A stretch of DNA of 64,000 bases, taken from positions 21,591,001 through 21,655,000 of the forward strand of contig JAUCBN010000006.1 of NCBI GenBank assembly GCA_035048815.1, read 5' to 3'. Shown here piece by piece: positions 1 to 12,721 of this stretch. The DNA is from Abelmoschus esculentus (lineage: Eukaryota; Streptophyta; Magnoliopsida; Malvales; Malvaceae). Every line of letters starts with the position of its first letter. Positions within the stretch are counted from its first letter, which is position 1. The notes beneath the pieces were generated by a model. That model worked only from the letters and a program-made list of their open reading frames with translations. It did no database searches and had not been told where the DNA came from. A program made the position numbers and the translations under genes.

Positions 1-28
1 AGATTGTCCTTTTCAAATGGTAACTTAC

Positions 29-706
29 CTGCCGAAAGGGTTTCTGAGGAGTCCTCCAAAATGCCTAATCCAATAAAAAAGTGCAAACAACTAAATAGAA
101 GCATATTAACAGAAATCTTTCAAAACGAAAAGATTGAATAGGCACTGAGTTGAACAAAAACCTGTTCAAAATATAAAACCTTTGAACCATCCACCATCTC
201 AGTTGCAGGACAAGTAAGTGTTCTGCAATGATCAGGATTTCTTAAACTTAGCTTTATTTAAGGAATCAGACACATACCCAATGCTGGATATGTCATGAAC
301 CATAACATAAACTAAGAAACAAGTAATCTGAAGCTCAATCAACAACCATAGAAACTAAAATTAACTTCTTTTTCATCCTAGATACAGTAAATAAATAGTA
401 CCTAATGTTGAAGTAATTATCTGGGTCTCTAGAGGCTTGCTCCCACGAGAACTAGAATCAAACACGAATAAAGAAATTAAATAGAACCCAAAATTGAATT
501 TCAAAAGGGGAAAGAAAATGAAGTACCTTTTCGCCGCTAAGAGAACGAGCAACGATTTTTACATGGTCCCAACGAGTGGTGGATTTGGTTAACCTCCTGA
601 GAAAATATGCGCCGCCAATTAGAACCAAGGTCTTCACCACCAAACCTCGAGCTCGGCTCCATCCATTCGAGTCCGAATTCGAACCCGACTCCGAGTCTTT
701 TTCCAT
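29..706 (-). CDS. CRL: Chromophore lyase CRL-like protein (CpeT/CpcT family), 5' part only
   Basis: Four exons are visible on the minus strand: 527-706, 402-451, 162-222 and 29-64, each with GT..AG borders and closing phases; the gene runs off the left window edge. Exon 1 gives 60 residues starting MEKDSESGSN, with a membrane segment near residues 22-37 (GLVVKTLVLIGGAYFL). Exons 2-4 encode FSWEQASRDPDNYFNI, TCPATEMVDGSKVLYFEQ and AFWRTPQKPFRQ, the conserved start of the CpeT/CpcT domain of plant CRUMPLED LEAF. The Arabidopsis protein sits in the chloroplast outer envelope and is needed for normal plastid division and leaf development; whether it is a true bilin lyase is unproven. The same start is used as in the family, and the acidic Ser/Gly-rich leader before GWSRARGL also matches. 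The 3' two thirds are outside the window. Confidence 0.9.
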
Positions 707-2056
707 ATATACTGCTATAATTCCCCTAAACTTCTCAGCTCATCCAAACACCCACATGTTCTTATATAATTCCCTACGAAAAGATCAGAGGAAAATAAAA
801 CTTTGGGTTTCGAGGCAATTATTTGTTTCGATTTGAAAATGAGGGTTTAGGGCTATATACTATTAGTGTTGTGTTGGTGTTTAACACGTTACTGATCTCC
901 CCCCCCCCCCAGGTGTTTACTGATTACCATTGTCGTCTTGTCCGAAAAATATTGTTTCTAAATTGTTAATATATTTTTTTTTTATTATTTTTTTTCAAAT
1001 TTTTTGAGTAGATTAATTTGAATTGATTATATTATATATTTAATTTTAATAATATTTTTTTATAAATTATATATATAATATTTTGAATTTTTTAACTTGA
1101 TTAAATATTATTAAATTATTTATTATTTGGATAATCCTACAATAAATGCTACAAGTTATATTAATTTTGAAAAACTAAATTACAACAAAGGTTACTCAAT
1201 TGTAATTAGGATATATCTATTATTTAATTATTAAAAATTATGTTCGGGTCATTCAATTATGATTAAAGTTATATTTGAGTTATTTAATTAATAAATATTA
1301 TATTTGGATCATTCAATTATCGGTAATATTATATTTGAGTCGCCCTTCATATTAAATTTTTTTATCAATCCGTGTATTAAATTAATTAATAATTTTAAAT
1401 GAAGTGTTCTAATATTAACGAGGATGTACAAATGATTTAAAAAAATCAAATTGATGTACTTTTTAAATATGAAGAGTGATTCAATTTGTAATCTTATTCA
1501 TAATTAAGTGATCAAAATATAACTTTTAATAATTTAGTGACCCAAATATAACCTTACTCATAAATGAATAACTCAAATAATTATAACAAAAAATAAAATT
1601 TAGTATTATAATTAAAATAATTAAAAGTTCAAAAATATAAAACGATACAATAACTAAAGCTCACAGAAAACTGATATATTTTATCCTTAATTTTTATAAA
1701 AAGGGAAATGAAATTGTTTATGACGAAGTTTAAAATTAGTGGTAAATGAAATTTTGATTTTAAACCTTTCATACTAAACTCATAATTTATTTGACAATTA
1801 TGTTTAATATTAGGTAAATTATGTTGGTGGTCACTGAAGTTTAAGAAACTTGCAATATGATCACTGAAATTGATTTTTTATTAAAGTTATTGTAGTCAGA
1901 AAAGTTTTAATTTCGGTCAATGGACCATTAAATGGCTAATGATAACTGACGTGATAGAATTTGAAAATAGGTGAAGACAAATTGAAACACGTACCTTTTT
2001 AGGGTTTTCAGAAGTGGCACCAAGCTTTCTAATTTTTAACTTTTGACCTCAAATTA
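707..2056. other. Intergenic, AT-rich, with a foldback repeat
   Basis: No gene seen. A run of twelve C lies at 899-910. From about 960 the DNA is extremely AT-rich. Degenerate inverted copies flank a centre near 1360 (see the separate repeat entry). The stretch 1815-1990 reads like old transposon sequence but has no clear ends. Confidence 0.6.
1130..1610. repeat. Degenerate foldback (inverted-repeat) element
   Basis: The left arm at about 1267-1320 (gttatatttgagttattta, then ggatcattcaattat) reappears in reverse complement at about 1500-1556 (ataattaagtgatcaaaat, then gtgacccaaatataac). Within the left arm a unit of about 60 bases is itself repeated. Arms are heavily mutated and I could not define a target-site duplication. 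This looks like an old foldback miniature element. Confidence 0.45.
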
Positions 2057-2440
2057 TTAAAACTTTGCAATTTGATCATGATTTTTTGGAACCCACAGTT
2101 TAACTCTCGCACTTCCAGATAGTTTCCCGGTGACCTCCTTGTTGGGAAGCAAAGCAAGCCAGACACCCGTGTCCGCCGCATGCTCAGCCGAAACATTCCC
2201 TGCCCAACCTGTCATAGCGGTTCTCACCCATCCCGGACAATAACAATTTATATAAATCTTTTCGCCTTGGGGTCGTTCTGCGAGTTGTTTCGCCATTAGC
2301 ATACTGTAAAGGTTGACAGCCAGCTTAGATACGTGAATGACGATCGTTGCGTCGGTAAACTTTTGAGGCCATCCCCCCTCAGATAGAGTTTCTAAATTGC
2401 TGAGCTTTTCCCTCAAAGCTTCATCTTCAATCCTCTATCA
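2057..2440 (-). pseudogene. Short-chain dehydrogenase/reductase, last-exon fragment
   Basis: One open stretch of about 125 codons resembles the C-terminal half of plant carbonyl-reductase-like SDRs (neomenthol/salutaridine reductase group): KLAVNLYSMLMAKQLAERP, INCYCPGWVRTAMTGWAGN and GVWLALLPNKEVTGKLSGS. The preceding sequence reads through AG at about 2441, as an exon would. Two things argue for decay. The active-site YxxxK motif is IHVSK here, so the catalytic tyrosine is replaced by isoleucine. The Rossmann-fold half with the NADPH-binding glycines is absent upstream, where only AT-rich DNA follows. The segment after GK usually has aromatic residues and reads LSGSARVKLWVP. Probably a dead gene fragment; an expressed remnant cannot be excluded. 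Confidence 0.75.
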
Positions 2441-4097
2441 GAAAAATATATAGGTTTACTATGAATGACGATCGTTGTTTGTTGATGTGCTTAGGCCTTC
2501 TTTCGGATTAAATTAGAACCAAACTGAAAGAATATATAAACGTGAATGGTTAAAATTTTTATTATCCCATCTAAAAACTATCATTTTATTATTGTTTTGA
2601 CAGTCCATAATTTGAATGATCAAATTATGTGATGTAAATGACTTAATTTACAGATATTTTTGTTTTGATTATCAAAATATTTACCTTAAGATATAACTTA
2701 CATATAGCGGAGTTTTTAGGTAAACACCATTATTATTATAAATTTTCGGTTTTTTAAGCGACGTTAAAAATATCGCTAAAAGCCAGTTTTACTTAGTACT
2801 TACAAGATAATAAAAAATTGTTAAATTTTAGGGTATAAAAGTTGAACGTAAATCGTCTATCTCTTTCTCATATATTTTATTTGTGCTTCTGATTCAAATT
2901 AGAGGATTTAGGGTGTAGGGTTTAGAGTTTAATGTTAGGGGTTGTGGTTAAGGTTTACGGAATTAAGGGTAGGGTGTATTTTTTAGGATGTAGGATTTAG
3001 GGTTTAGAATATAGCAAATAAGGGTTAGGGTTTAAAAATTATTTTTTAGAAATTCTCAATAAAAAATCATGGATGAAAGTATAATAAAGAGGCAAAAGAT
3101 TTTTACCCGTAAAAGTTAAGAATTTAGGTTTAGTTCTTAGAATTTAACTTTTATAGATTAAAATTTAAATCTTAACTATATCATCCTAATATTTAAATTT
3201 TAAATTTTAATCACAACTCCTAAATTTTAAGTCGTTAAACTTAAATCTTTATACCTTAATTTTATTTTAATCATAAATTTTAAAATTAAAACGTTCGTAT
3301 AATTTTTTTTCTATTGTAGTGTATTAAAATATATATCCGTATAGAAAGTCCGATTATACCAAACAAGATAATCTCTTTCTAAATCTCAATCAATAATCCC
3401 ACTACGGTCTGTTACAAGTGGTCATGAAAATGGACCAAACAACTTTAATTAAGACGGAAGTGGGATCAAATGTGGACACAAGTGTCGCAAAGTTTCAATT
3501 TTTTTTATTGTAGTCATTAAATTATTATTTTTATAAAATCATCATGAATACTATGTTTTTTTTTTTTATCTTGATCACCCACTCTAAACAATTAACAAAA
3601 AATAAAAAAATAATTTAGTGACCAAAATTAGAAAAACAAGAAAAAATATCATAAATTATCAAAATAGAAAAAATAATATTAGTGATGATTTTGAACTAAA
3701 TAATAGTTTATTGACAAAATCAAGAATGTGGGAATAGTTTATTGACCAATGGTGATGTTTACCCAAAAAAGCAAAAGTAAAGTTTAGATTAGATTATACT
3801 CTTTGTCCCATAATTATTAATTTTTGTACCTTGTCGACTTTTCATATAATTTTATGAAAAATGTATAAAAGATATAATATAAAATAATTAAAATAATAAT
3901 TTTGTTTTTAAAATATTTAATTATATTTTATTAAAAAATAAAAAATAATATAAAAATGTGTCTCGAAAAATTATCCATTTTTTGATAAAACATTTAAAGT
4001 AAAATAATTTTAAAATATAAAAGAAATAATTTAGTAGGACGGATAAAATATTAATTATTGTTGCTATTTAACATCATCTCCAAGTCCTTATTGTGGA
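2441..4097. other. Intergenic, AT-rich repeat DNA
   Basis: No gene seen. 2740-2800 carries a short inverted motif (gcgacgttaaaaatatcgct) typical of old DNA transposons, followed by the telomere-like repeat block at 2850-3060. 3480-3760 holds degenerate sequences of the type tttagtgaccaaaatt and its complement, again transposon debris. Confidence 0.5.
2850..3060 (+). repeat. Dispersed repeat with telomere-like TTTAGGG motifs, copy 1
   Basis: Contains many imperfect TTTAGGG-like motifs (gatttagggtgtagggttta, ggatttagggtttag, agggttagggttt). The lead-in (aaatcgtctatctctttctc, attttatttgtgcttctg) also occurs in reverse complement at about 33130-33300, so this is a dispersed family rather than a real telomere tract. 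Confidence 0.55.
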
Positions 4098-7000
4098 TTA
4101 AAAGTTCTCCTTATGGAAATCAAACTTGGTGGAGGTTTTGCGAGAGAAATCTGAAGCTAGCTGGCGTAGCTCCGCCGTCAGCGCCGGTGCCCCGCAATAA
4201 AAAACACCTGCCGATGTTATTACACAACGAGTCAGTATTAAAACTATGTCATTGTGTGTCCGTACGATGTTCATGTCTAAAAGTTTTAGTTCAGTGTAGT
4301 ACTACGTACCAACTCGAGCGTTGTTGTGATTAACAGCAATGTGCTTGTATACGCTGCGCCAATTCGGCTTGGCGAAATGCGATTTCACTCGTGTACCGGA
4401 GACGACATCGACTCCGTTTTTCGCATGGTTGAGAGACTGAAGCATGGTGATGAGAGCGGATCGAGCATCGCCTTCTTCGTAAACACTGGTACAATAGTTA
4501 TGGAATTCGATTACACGGTCTCGGTCCATTTCCGCCGCTTCATTCATGATTCCTTTGAACCAATCAAAAGAGCCTTGTTCCCTTGTCACCCAATAGAAGT
4601 ATGCTCTCTTGGTCTTGAAGTTGGGTTTTGTTTTTGAATTTGGTGGACTCAGTTCTTGTTCTTCATCAGACATGGATTTGATGTTGTGTAGGATGTCTTT
4701 GACAATGCTGATCATGGGGGTGGCTCCAATCCCTAAACCCACTAACAAAACCACTTCATATTTCTTGTAGTCTTGTGCTGGGGCTCCATAGGGTCCATCA
4801 ATTAGGACTCTTGGGAAACTATCATTCAAACAAAATGGAAGAATCCATTGTTAATACATCATCTGTCGTGCGAAAATAGGCGGTAAATGAGATAAGATAG
4901 ATCGTGAATTATTTGAGTTCAATTCGGTCAAAATTTGATTGAATTTAACTCGAGTTTGAACTATGTTCGAGTTCTTAACTGAACTACTTGATACTCGACT
5001 CGAAAAGTCGTGAGCTATTCTAAACTTAAAACCCTAAAATATAAATCCTAAACATAAAATCTAAATCCTAAACTCACATGTTATACCTTAAAATTAACAA
5101 GCTTGAGTTTATACAAGTTGTGTATCAACATTTTTTCATGACAGGGATTTAAATGAGACGTGACAGAAGATGAGTTACTCGAGTCCCACACGATCAAAGG
5201 TCGATCAATAATCGACTCAATTAGGCTTGAATTAAGCTTGAACTCGAGTCGAGTTCTTAACGAGTTAAATCGAGCTTGGATTTCTCATGTTTATTAAAAA
5301 TTATTTAAGCTCAAACTCGACTTAAAATCTTAACGAGTCGAGTTCAGTATTATTCGAGCTGGACACCCCTAATGTGAAATGAAAGAAAGTTGTCTGAAGG
5401 AAGCAGCAACTAAACAAGAAAATTTCTGTTCTTTCTAGAACAACTAAAGTTTTTATTGCCAGGCAGCCATGTTTTCAAGATCCTGATGTCATTGTGTTTG
5501 TCTTCTTGCTTTTAGATATTGGAGGAGGCTACATAGGTAAGCATAGCACATGGCACCATATTTCAAGGACAAGGGACAAAAACAGAAAAATGACCTTTCT
5601 ACAGCAGCCAATGGGCACCACTCCATAAATAAATATCTTATGCAATCAGAAAAGATCAGGTTTCCTGCTGTAAAATATCTTGCATTACGCAATGGTGGAG
5701 CAGGTCGATTTCTGATGGGGACAGTCAATTAGTATGTCCTAACTTACCTATAATATTAATGATGACTTACTTTGGGTTTTTATTTCCTTGCAAGCAGTCG
5801 GCTCTAAGGAGGCCACTTTTGCCATTAGTGGGCTGTTGACACACCTGGAAGAGCAAATTTATTACATAATCTAATCTCATGTTTGTGCCGTTAATGTCGG
5901 AAATTAAAGGGTTACCTCTGAAAATACAGTCCTGAGTTGCCGTGTCCAGTCTCCTAGTGTCCTAATATGAACACTCAGATAGTCATCTCCTGGTGCAGAA
6001 GTAATAGAAAACGGGTGCCTGTATCCGTATCCGTATTAGTGCAACATAAGATATAATTACGGGAAATTTCGGACCTAGGTTTTAGAAGGCTAAGAAGGGT
6101 TTTACCATTCAAATGGAGACACTGCAGCACAGTTAACAAACATGTATTGTCCACTCTTGTATCTAAATCCATGGGGCCTTGACATGTGAAGTGTTAATAC
6201 ATTTCCAGGATAAATGGCAACCTATACAGTTTTCAAAGATCAAATTGTAACGCCGATACCGGAGATCGAATTCGAAACTTGTTACACATTGGATTATATA
6301 TTAATGATGGCAAATTGCTTACCTTCTGTATGGTAACAGCCTTGATGCTTGATCTGAGCAATCTTGTCAATCTTTCACAGACATAAAGGAAAATTGGAAT
6401 TGCCAAGTACATCCAACTCTGCCATTTCCAAAGAAAGGAAAGTGTGTTTCGGTTACTATGTATACTGGATATATGGAATCGGAAACTACTGTAATCTTTG
6501 CTTACCGTTTTCTTGTACCATTTATCTGTCAAGAAGAGCTTGATTCCATGGACAATGAGGAGAGTGTAAACAATGATGAATAGATGGTGAGAATACCAGA
6601 ATGTGTTGAAGCCAGTGAGCTTGTTTAGAGGCTTTGGTAGGCTCATCCTACCCCGTCTGAACCAAGGCGTAGCTAACACGAAAGCAATGGCCATTAGAAC
6701 AACCATTACAATCCCAGTTACCCCTTCAATATGCTTCACATAATGCCAGTAGCTCTTGGCTTGCTCTCCGAAATATTTTTCCATTGGTTCGTATTCGTCA
6801 GGTGTGGCATGAAGCAGTCTGGGAAAATCACATGCCAAATGAGAAATCCCATGTATGCCAACCCCAATTGAAATCCCAACTGCAATCACCTGTTTGTATG
6901 GAAGTATTCATTCAATCCTTAACTACAGGAAAAAAATTATACCACAAACATGTTCTGTTTTACCTTATGGAAGTTGAGGTTGTCATCAAAGGGTACAACA

Positions 7001-8709
7001 GTTCCTAACTTTGTCTTGTTCCTTAACCAGGTTATGGTGTTACGGCAGACTGGAAGCAATATCAGAGCCATGTTCAATTTGAGTGTCTCAGCAGCACCTT
7101 TGGCAAAGCAAACACAATGCCCCATTACTTTAAAAACATCTTCTCTCCGTCGATACTCGATATATTTGTATGTAAACAGGCCGCACATGGCCCCAATCCA
7201 GAGAGCCATCACCCACACTCTTTGCCAGTTATCTAGCAAGAAATACATGGTGTCCTGGTAGAGTCTGCTCACTGGATTTTGGTCATATGTAGGCTTGAGA
7301 TTCTGGCTTAGCATTTGGCTAAGGTTCTGGCTTTCTCCTCTTACGGATTGCTCCGGTCCTTCTAACAGAAGCATTTCTAGATGGTTTATCTGCTTGAAAC
7401 AAAATAATTCCGGTCACCAAACTGAAACCAGAAGGTACGGGTACTCGGTTAGGGACCAACAACAACAGTGAAAGAACTGTTTGAACTTACCATGATGTAT
7501 CCTAGGTTGTCTGGGTCTAATTCTTCCATGATCAAGGCTGCATATTCCTCAGCTTGTTTCTGGATGCTTGAGAGTTTGTTGGCAGAGGCACTGAGGCTGA
7601 TAATCTGTAAAAAGTAAATCAACGGTGAGAAATGACTAATACTGTCAGCTTTCTTGATTTGCTGAAATTAAGTTCACATACCTCTTTAACTTCCTCTTCA
7701 GTAATTCTTCCATCTGCATCTTTATCCACCCTGCAATTCAAGGTGTATGGTTTATACACTGATAAACATTTAATCAAGAAAAAATGTTCAAGAAAAGAAA
7801 AGCATAATTAGCAAATTCTACATGTCAAAGAAAGTTTGAAGCCTCGAGTCGAAGCTTTGATTCGAGATCTGATCCCAAAACTCTTTGAGCTGAGCCTTAT
7901 CGATCGAATCACATTGAAGGTTTCGTTTTCGAGCAAGAGTATCAAACAACTGGCCTGCAAATTCCTTAGACTCCATCCCTGCAATTACATTTGAGTCACA
8001 TATTGATTATCATAGTTCAGAATTCAGATTTGCATATTGAATATCATACCAAAATTCAAAACGTACCTATGCATTCGCCGAATCGCGAACGAGGCAAAAC
8101 TCCATTGTTAGAAGCTGAAATATCATCAAACCTCTTCTCCACAGCAGCCCATCCATGTCCACCATCAGTCTTGCTTATGAACTTAAGCCCCTTTAGAGCA
8201 TGAGCAGCTGCAGACTTAGTCCTATCAAAGCGAGCAGGCTTCTTGGAGAAGGATGTTAAGCGCTTAAGCTCATTCCCCACTTGCCTAATCTTAGCCGAAG
8301 CATTCCTCACCATTGATGAACCCACTGTAGATTTCTTCTCAAGACCTTTAGCTAGCAAAGTTAGCTCAGGGTCATCCTGCAAATCACATCCATTTGCCGC
8401 CTTTAGACTATGAACCGCCACTGAATCATCACCAACATCCAAGGTAACCTCAACATAGCCATCATCTTTTGAAGAACTTGAGCCAGGAACGTTAAACCGG
8501 GCACTTTTTCTTCCAACCCTTTTGTTCAAAGAGCCACTCAGTGGACCACTATGGGGCACTTTATCTGCTCCTAAAACCTCTGTGTCTGAAAGATGATGGT
8601 GGTGATGGTACTGGTTTCCATCGTCTGGACTCATTTTCTGCCTGTGATTTGATTTCAGTTCTCCGGGGGGAACAATTCCCAACTCCCAAGCTAGCTTTGT
8701 TGTTGCCAA
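4098..8709 (-). CDS. RBOH: Respiratory burst oxidase homolog (NADPH oxidase), complete
   Basis: Twelve exons: 8067-8709, 7822-7978, 7682-7730, 7491-7604, 6964-7389, 6506-6889, 6323-6418, 6106-6221, 5916-6018, 5771-5844, 4310-4818, 4098-4207; 2781 coding bases, 926 residues, all phases close. The plasma-membrane enzyme moves electrons from cytosolic NADPH through FAD and two haems to apoplastic oxygen, giving superoxide. Exon 1 holds the regulatory N-terminus; exon 3 gives a canonical Ca-binding EF-hand (DKDADGRITEEE, about residues 268-279). Exons 5-7 carry the membrane haem domain, including WYSHHLFIIVYTLL. HPFSITSAPGDDY (about 662) is the FAD site; LIDGPYGAPAQDYKKY and LLVGLGIGATPMIS (about 726-758) bind NADPH. 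The last exon gives VFYCGAPALT and the invariant end FDFHKENF. The N-terminus, with DGYVEVTLDVGDDSVAVHS, suggests the RBOHA/C/D clade. The 951-base intron 10 contains a small transposon. Confidence 0.96.
4877..5371. mobile_element. hAT-like miniature element inside an RBOH intron
   Basis: The segment begins taggcggtaaatgag and ends gctggacacccctaa, so its ends are imperfect inverses (TAGGCGGT against TTAGGGGTG). It is rich in gagctcgag/cgactcg words like the other small elements in this window. Flanking 8-mers tgcgaaaa and tgtgaaat agree at 6 of 8 positions, fitting an aged 8-bp hAT target duplication. Confidence 0.45.
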
Positions 8710-11700
8710 GTGCCTTGTTGTTTTGGCTTGTTAAACTCTTAAGTTCAAGTGAATTTTCGTTAGTGCTGTTCGTTAAAGCACCATGATTGAATTAATTATT
8801 AGCCACTGAGATGGAGCGTGCCCTTAAAATGGAGGAGTGGTCCTATTCTATTGGGTCCATTTATTATAGCAACTGTGCTGAAGGGCAACGTATAATCGTT
8901 CACGAAGCCACGTAAGTCGTAATTCATCCTTAAATATTGAGAATATTTTCTAAAAGATAACATACAAATAGCTAGCGAGGAAAAATTCTTCCAGGATAAT
9001 ATATATACACAATTTAAGCTCACACTCATGCAAAAAATATTAAAAACAAGCACAGTTTCGTCGGTTAAAGAAACGGTTGTTGTTCTCGAAGGTCACAAGT
9101 TCAAGCACCAATAATACTAACACAGTGATTGAGATTGCGGGATCTCAATGTTTTATAGTGTAACTAAATGATTTCTCTGGTGCATGTGAGCATGTGACCG
9201 TAGATGTCAGCTTACTCTCTGATTCTTTGTGACAACAGGTAGAACATGCTTGTACACCTTAGGAAGTTCAGCAGCATTTCCAATCTTGTGGAACTGTGAA
9301 CAGAGAGACATACAGACCATATTAAGATGCTTCCAATCACATTGTCAGAAGTTGCAATTTCGAGAAGACCATTGCATATAGTTTAACAATGGTCAGATTG
9401 TCAATCGCTGCAGCGAGGGAGAACGATGAACTGCAATTTGCTTGCCAAAAGATCCAGTCTGATGCCATTTGAAGTTAGGTTTCCGAGTTGCCTTTCGATG
9501 TTTTAGTATCATCTTTTAGAATTTGTTGAAAAGCTCTGAAAAATAAGACCCTATTTGCATCAGACAACATCTGTCCGGGAGATGCATTGATTCTGTTGGA
9601 ATAATTATGGAAATTTATGATTTTGAAGAGTTTCACAGGATTCTTATCACCTTCAATGATGGCCTACGCCAGTTATCTCTTAAAGAACATTTTTGTGTTT
9701 TTGTTTATAGGAACAGCGCCTAATCAGATTCATATTACCGGGGATGATAATAAGACGAGACGAGGTCTAGTCTAATCAGATTTAATTTTGGTTTGAAAAT
9801 AGTTATATTGGACTTGGATTCGAGGTTTGGTGACTTTAAAATTTTGGACTCAAGTTTGACTCGAAAATAATTCAAATAATCAATAAATATTCTTATGATA
9901 CTACATACACATAATATCTAATTTATTTTAATTTATTTATTTTTAGTATTTATTTCTAATTTATTTTATTATTTTTACATTACTAAAATATTAATTTTAG
10001 TATATATAATTATTCTAAATTTGTTCTCGAATCTTTTAAGTCAAGTTTAAATAAAACTTGAATTAAATTTAAATTGAATTTTAATCGAATCAAACTCGAA
10101 TAACTCATAAATTTATTCGACTCATCATCGACCCTGCATGTTATACGTTTGATTTCCATGGAAAAACCTCTCGTTTTGAACTTGAAAGATAGGAACAGAA
10201 TATCTGACGTGGCAATTCCTTGTGTACACGTCAGCAGGATAAAGGCAGCGAATTGCCGCGTCTTGGACTAATCAATTCCAGTTATGTATTTAGATGATGC
10301 TAAATGAACGGCTATGATTCTCTTGAAACGATTAAGAAGAATCACATAACCGAGGGTCCATGGAGAGTTAGCTACATCCGAATTTTGTGCTCTTAGTTCA
10401 AGCCTAGTTGCCTACTTGCTTTTGTTGACCGATATTTATTTATTATTATAAATTACATTATAAGTCACCTAATTATAGATTTTATAAAAATAAAACACAC
10501 AAATAAAATATTATTTTAAATAGATTATTAGTTGCTAAATATTAGATATAATTAATGATGTTTAATAATAAATCTAATCCTCAAAACTGATATGATTTAT
10601 CAATTTTATCTTGATTTAAAATAATCTAATAAATTTAATTTTTCACACTTATTTTCTTTTTTCCCTTTTTTTCTCAAAAATATATATATTACTTTTTTAC
10701 ATAATAATAATTTAACAATAATTTATTGATGTATCATGATATAATATAGTTCTCCAAAAAGACTAAAGTGTTAGAATTTTTAATATAAATAATTAAATTT
10801 ATTAAATTATTTTTAATTATACAAAATTGATGAAATATTAAAATTTTAAGGACTAAAATTATTATTATACTAAACTACGTTAAACATTTATCTCAATCAT
10901 AATAAAAATGATTTATTTATAATAATATTATAATTGAGTATCGAGTTTAAAACTTTTAAAAATAACATATTTACTATCAAATTATTAATTAACGGATATA
11001 AGTGACAATTGTTAATTAGTCTAAATTTTTTAACATTTTTTAAAAAATATTTTTAAAATGAACTGAGAAAAAATATTTTAAAAGATAAAATAATAAAAAA
11101 TACTGTATAAGTTCAAAGTGAATATTGAAATCTTTAATTAAGCCTTAGCCAGTCAAGTAGGGCAGCGGAAGTTTGGTATGCATGTTTTTCATTGAAAAAA
11201 AAAGTATTTAAGAAGTTTCATAATTTGAATATTTAAATTATTTAAATCATTTGTATTTATATGTGAGTGTGACGCAATATAAAAAAAATATAAAAAGATA
11301 ATTAATAAAAATAGAATAAAGTTTGATAATTTTAAAAAAATATTATGTAAATTTTATTTTTGTGATTTAAAATTTAAAGTTCGAGATTTAAATTTTAATT
11401 GTTAAAAGAATTCCATAATTTTGTCAAGTACTTTTTTAATGCTGATGTTGCATAGGATGAGCACAGATCAAGTTAGGTTTTTGATCCACCCGAGCTCAAT
11501 CAAAAAATTTATACTCTAAATTCGATTTCGATATTATCTTTTAAAAGTCTAATTGAATCCAAAAATAATATACTTAATTCAAAACAACCCGATCCAACTT
11601 ATAAAAAATTAAGATTTATAGACTTAATTATAAAAATAAATTTTAATGATCTAATTATAATATATAAAAAATATTATTATAAATATCCTTAAAAATATAT

Positions 11701-11932
11701 AAAAAAACATTATTAATTTTATTTTGGATCAATTTTTAATCTTAAACTCAACCTAAAATCACCCTTAATAAAAATAAGACCCAAATTTATTTTTTATTAA
11801 AAAATCGACCCAACTGTATCGGGTAAATTATCTATCTTTATTAATATATTAATATCTAAATTTAAAACTTTAAACCTAAATAAAATAAAATAAAAAACTG
11901 AAATTAATAAAATTTACCCAGTGTAATAAAAT
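8710..11932. other. RBOH upstream region and AT-rich intergenic DNA
   Basis: No coding gene seen. 8710-9050 is the presumed RBOH promoter and 5' leader. A SINE-like piece lies at 9058-9145. 9740-10140 is a gagctcgag/cgactcg-rich relic with ends resembling ggggatgat and atcatcgaccc. 10430-11920 is very AT-rich with no recognisable gene or repeat ends. Confidence 0.5.
9058..9145 (+). mobile_element. SINE-like tRNA-derived fragment, copy 1
   Basis: Reads as a tRNA-like head: an A-box-like stretch (cgtcggttaaagaaacgg) and a B-box-like stretch (cacaagttcaagcaccaat) about 30 bases later, followed by aatactaacacagtgattga. The same arrangement occurs on the minus strand at 22012-22130 and 33783-33885. 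Confidence 0.5.
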
Positions 11933-12721
11933 GGCATAAAGATAATTTTAACCCTTAACGTTTATAGTTTTTATCGTTTTGGTCCTTATTCTTTTTTTGA
12001 GATAAATTTAGCCCTTAACCTATATCTTTTTGACAAATAGCTTATTTTTTAACTAGCTCGATGACTTGACCGTTAAAAATTTAACGATGATATATATATG
12101 GAATATAATTTTAAATGACATGGAATGTAACCTATCAAATACATATATATATATATATATATATAGATAAATAGATCTTTCAAATATATATATATATATA
12201 TGGAATATAATTTTATTCTAATATAAAATATAAAACAATTAAAATTCAAATAAAATATTAAAAATTAATTAATTTTAAAATAAAAATAATAAAACATTCT
12301 TAATCCTAACTACGATAAAATCAAAATCTTATTCGAATTGTGTTTATATTTTTATTTTAGAATAAGATTTTGATTTTATCGTAGTTAGGGTTAAAAATGT
12401 TTTATTATTTTTATTTTAGAATTAATTAATTTTTAATATTTTATTTGAATTTTAATTATTTTATATTTTATATTAGAATAAAATTATATTCTATATATAT
12501 ATGTATTTGATAGGTTACATTTTATGTCATTTAAAATTATATTTTATATATATATCATCGTTAAATTTTTAACGGTCCAATCATCAAGCTAGTTAAAAAA
12601 TAAGCTATTTGTAAAAAAGATATAGGCTAAGGGCTAAATTTATCCAAAAAAAAGAATAAAGGCCAAAATGACAAAAACTATAAACGTTAAGGGTTAAAAT
12701 TATATTTATGCCTAATAAAAT
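11924..12721. mobile_element. Mutator-like foldback MITE with 9-bp target-site duplication
   Basis: The element runs from 11933 to 12712 (780 bases) and is almost entirely two inverted arms of about 375-390 bases around a loop near 12335-12360. Left end: ggcataaagataattttaac; right end is its near-perfect inverse, finishing taaaattatatttatgcc. The nine bases taataaaat flank both ends exactly (11924-11932 and 12713-12721). A 9-bp duplication with long terminal inverted repeats is the hallmark of Mutator-like (MULE) elements. It encodes no protein. The arms are similar enough that a transcript would fold into a long hairpin. An (AT)n run at about 12143-12165 lies in the left arm. The element ends 313 bases before the GDH start codon and directly beside its TATA-like box. 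Confidence 0.85.

Noticed and set aside
2890..3060. True telomere array
   Set aside because: TTTAGGG-like words are imperfect and irregularly spaced, and the flanking words recur at 33 kb.
4098..4207. Apparent loss of the RBOH C-terminus by two extra T bases
   Set aside because: The exon begins in the middle of a glycine codon (G|GT GTT TTT TAT TGC), which restores the conserved GVFYCGAP reading.
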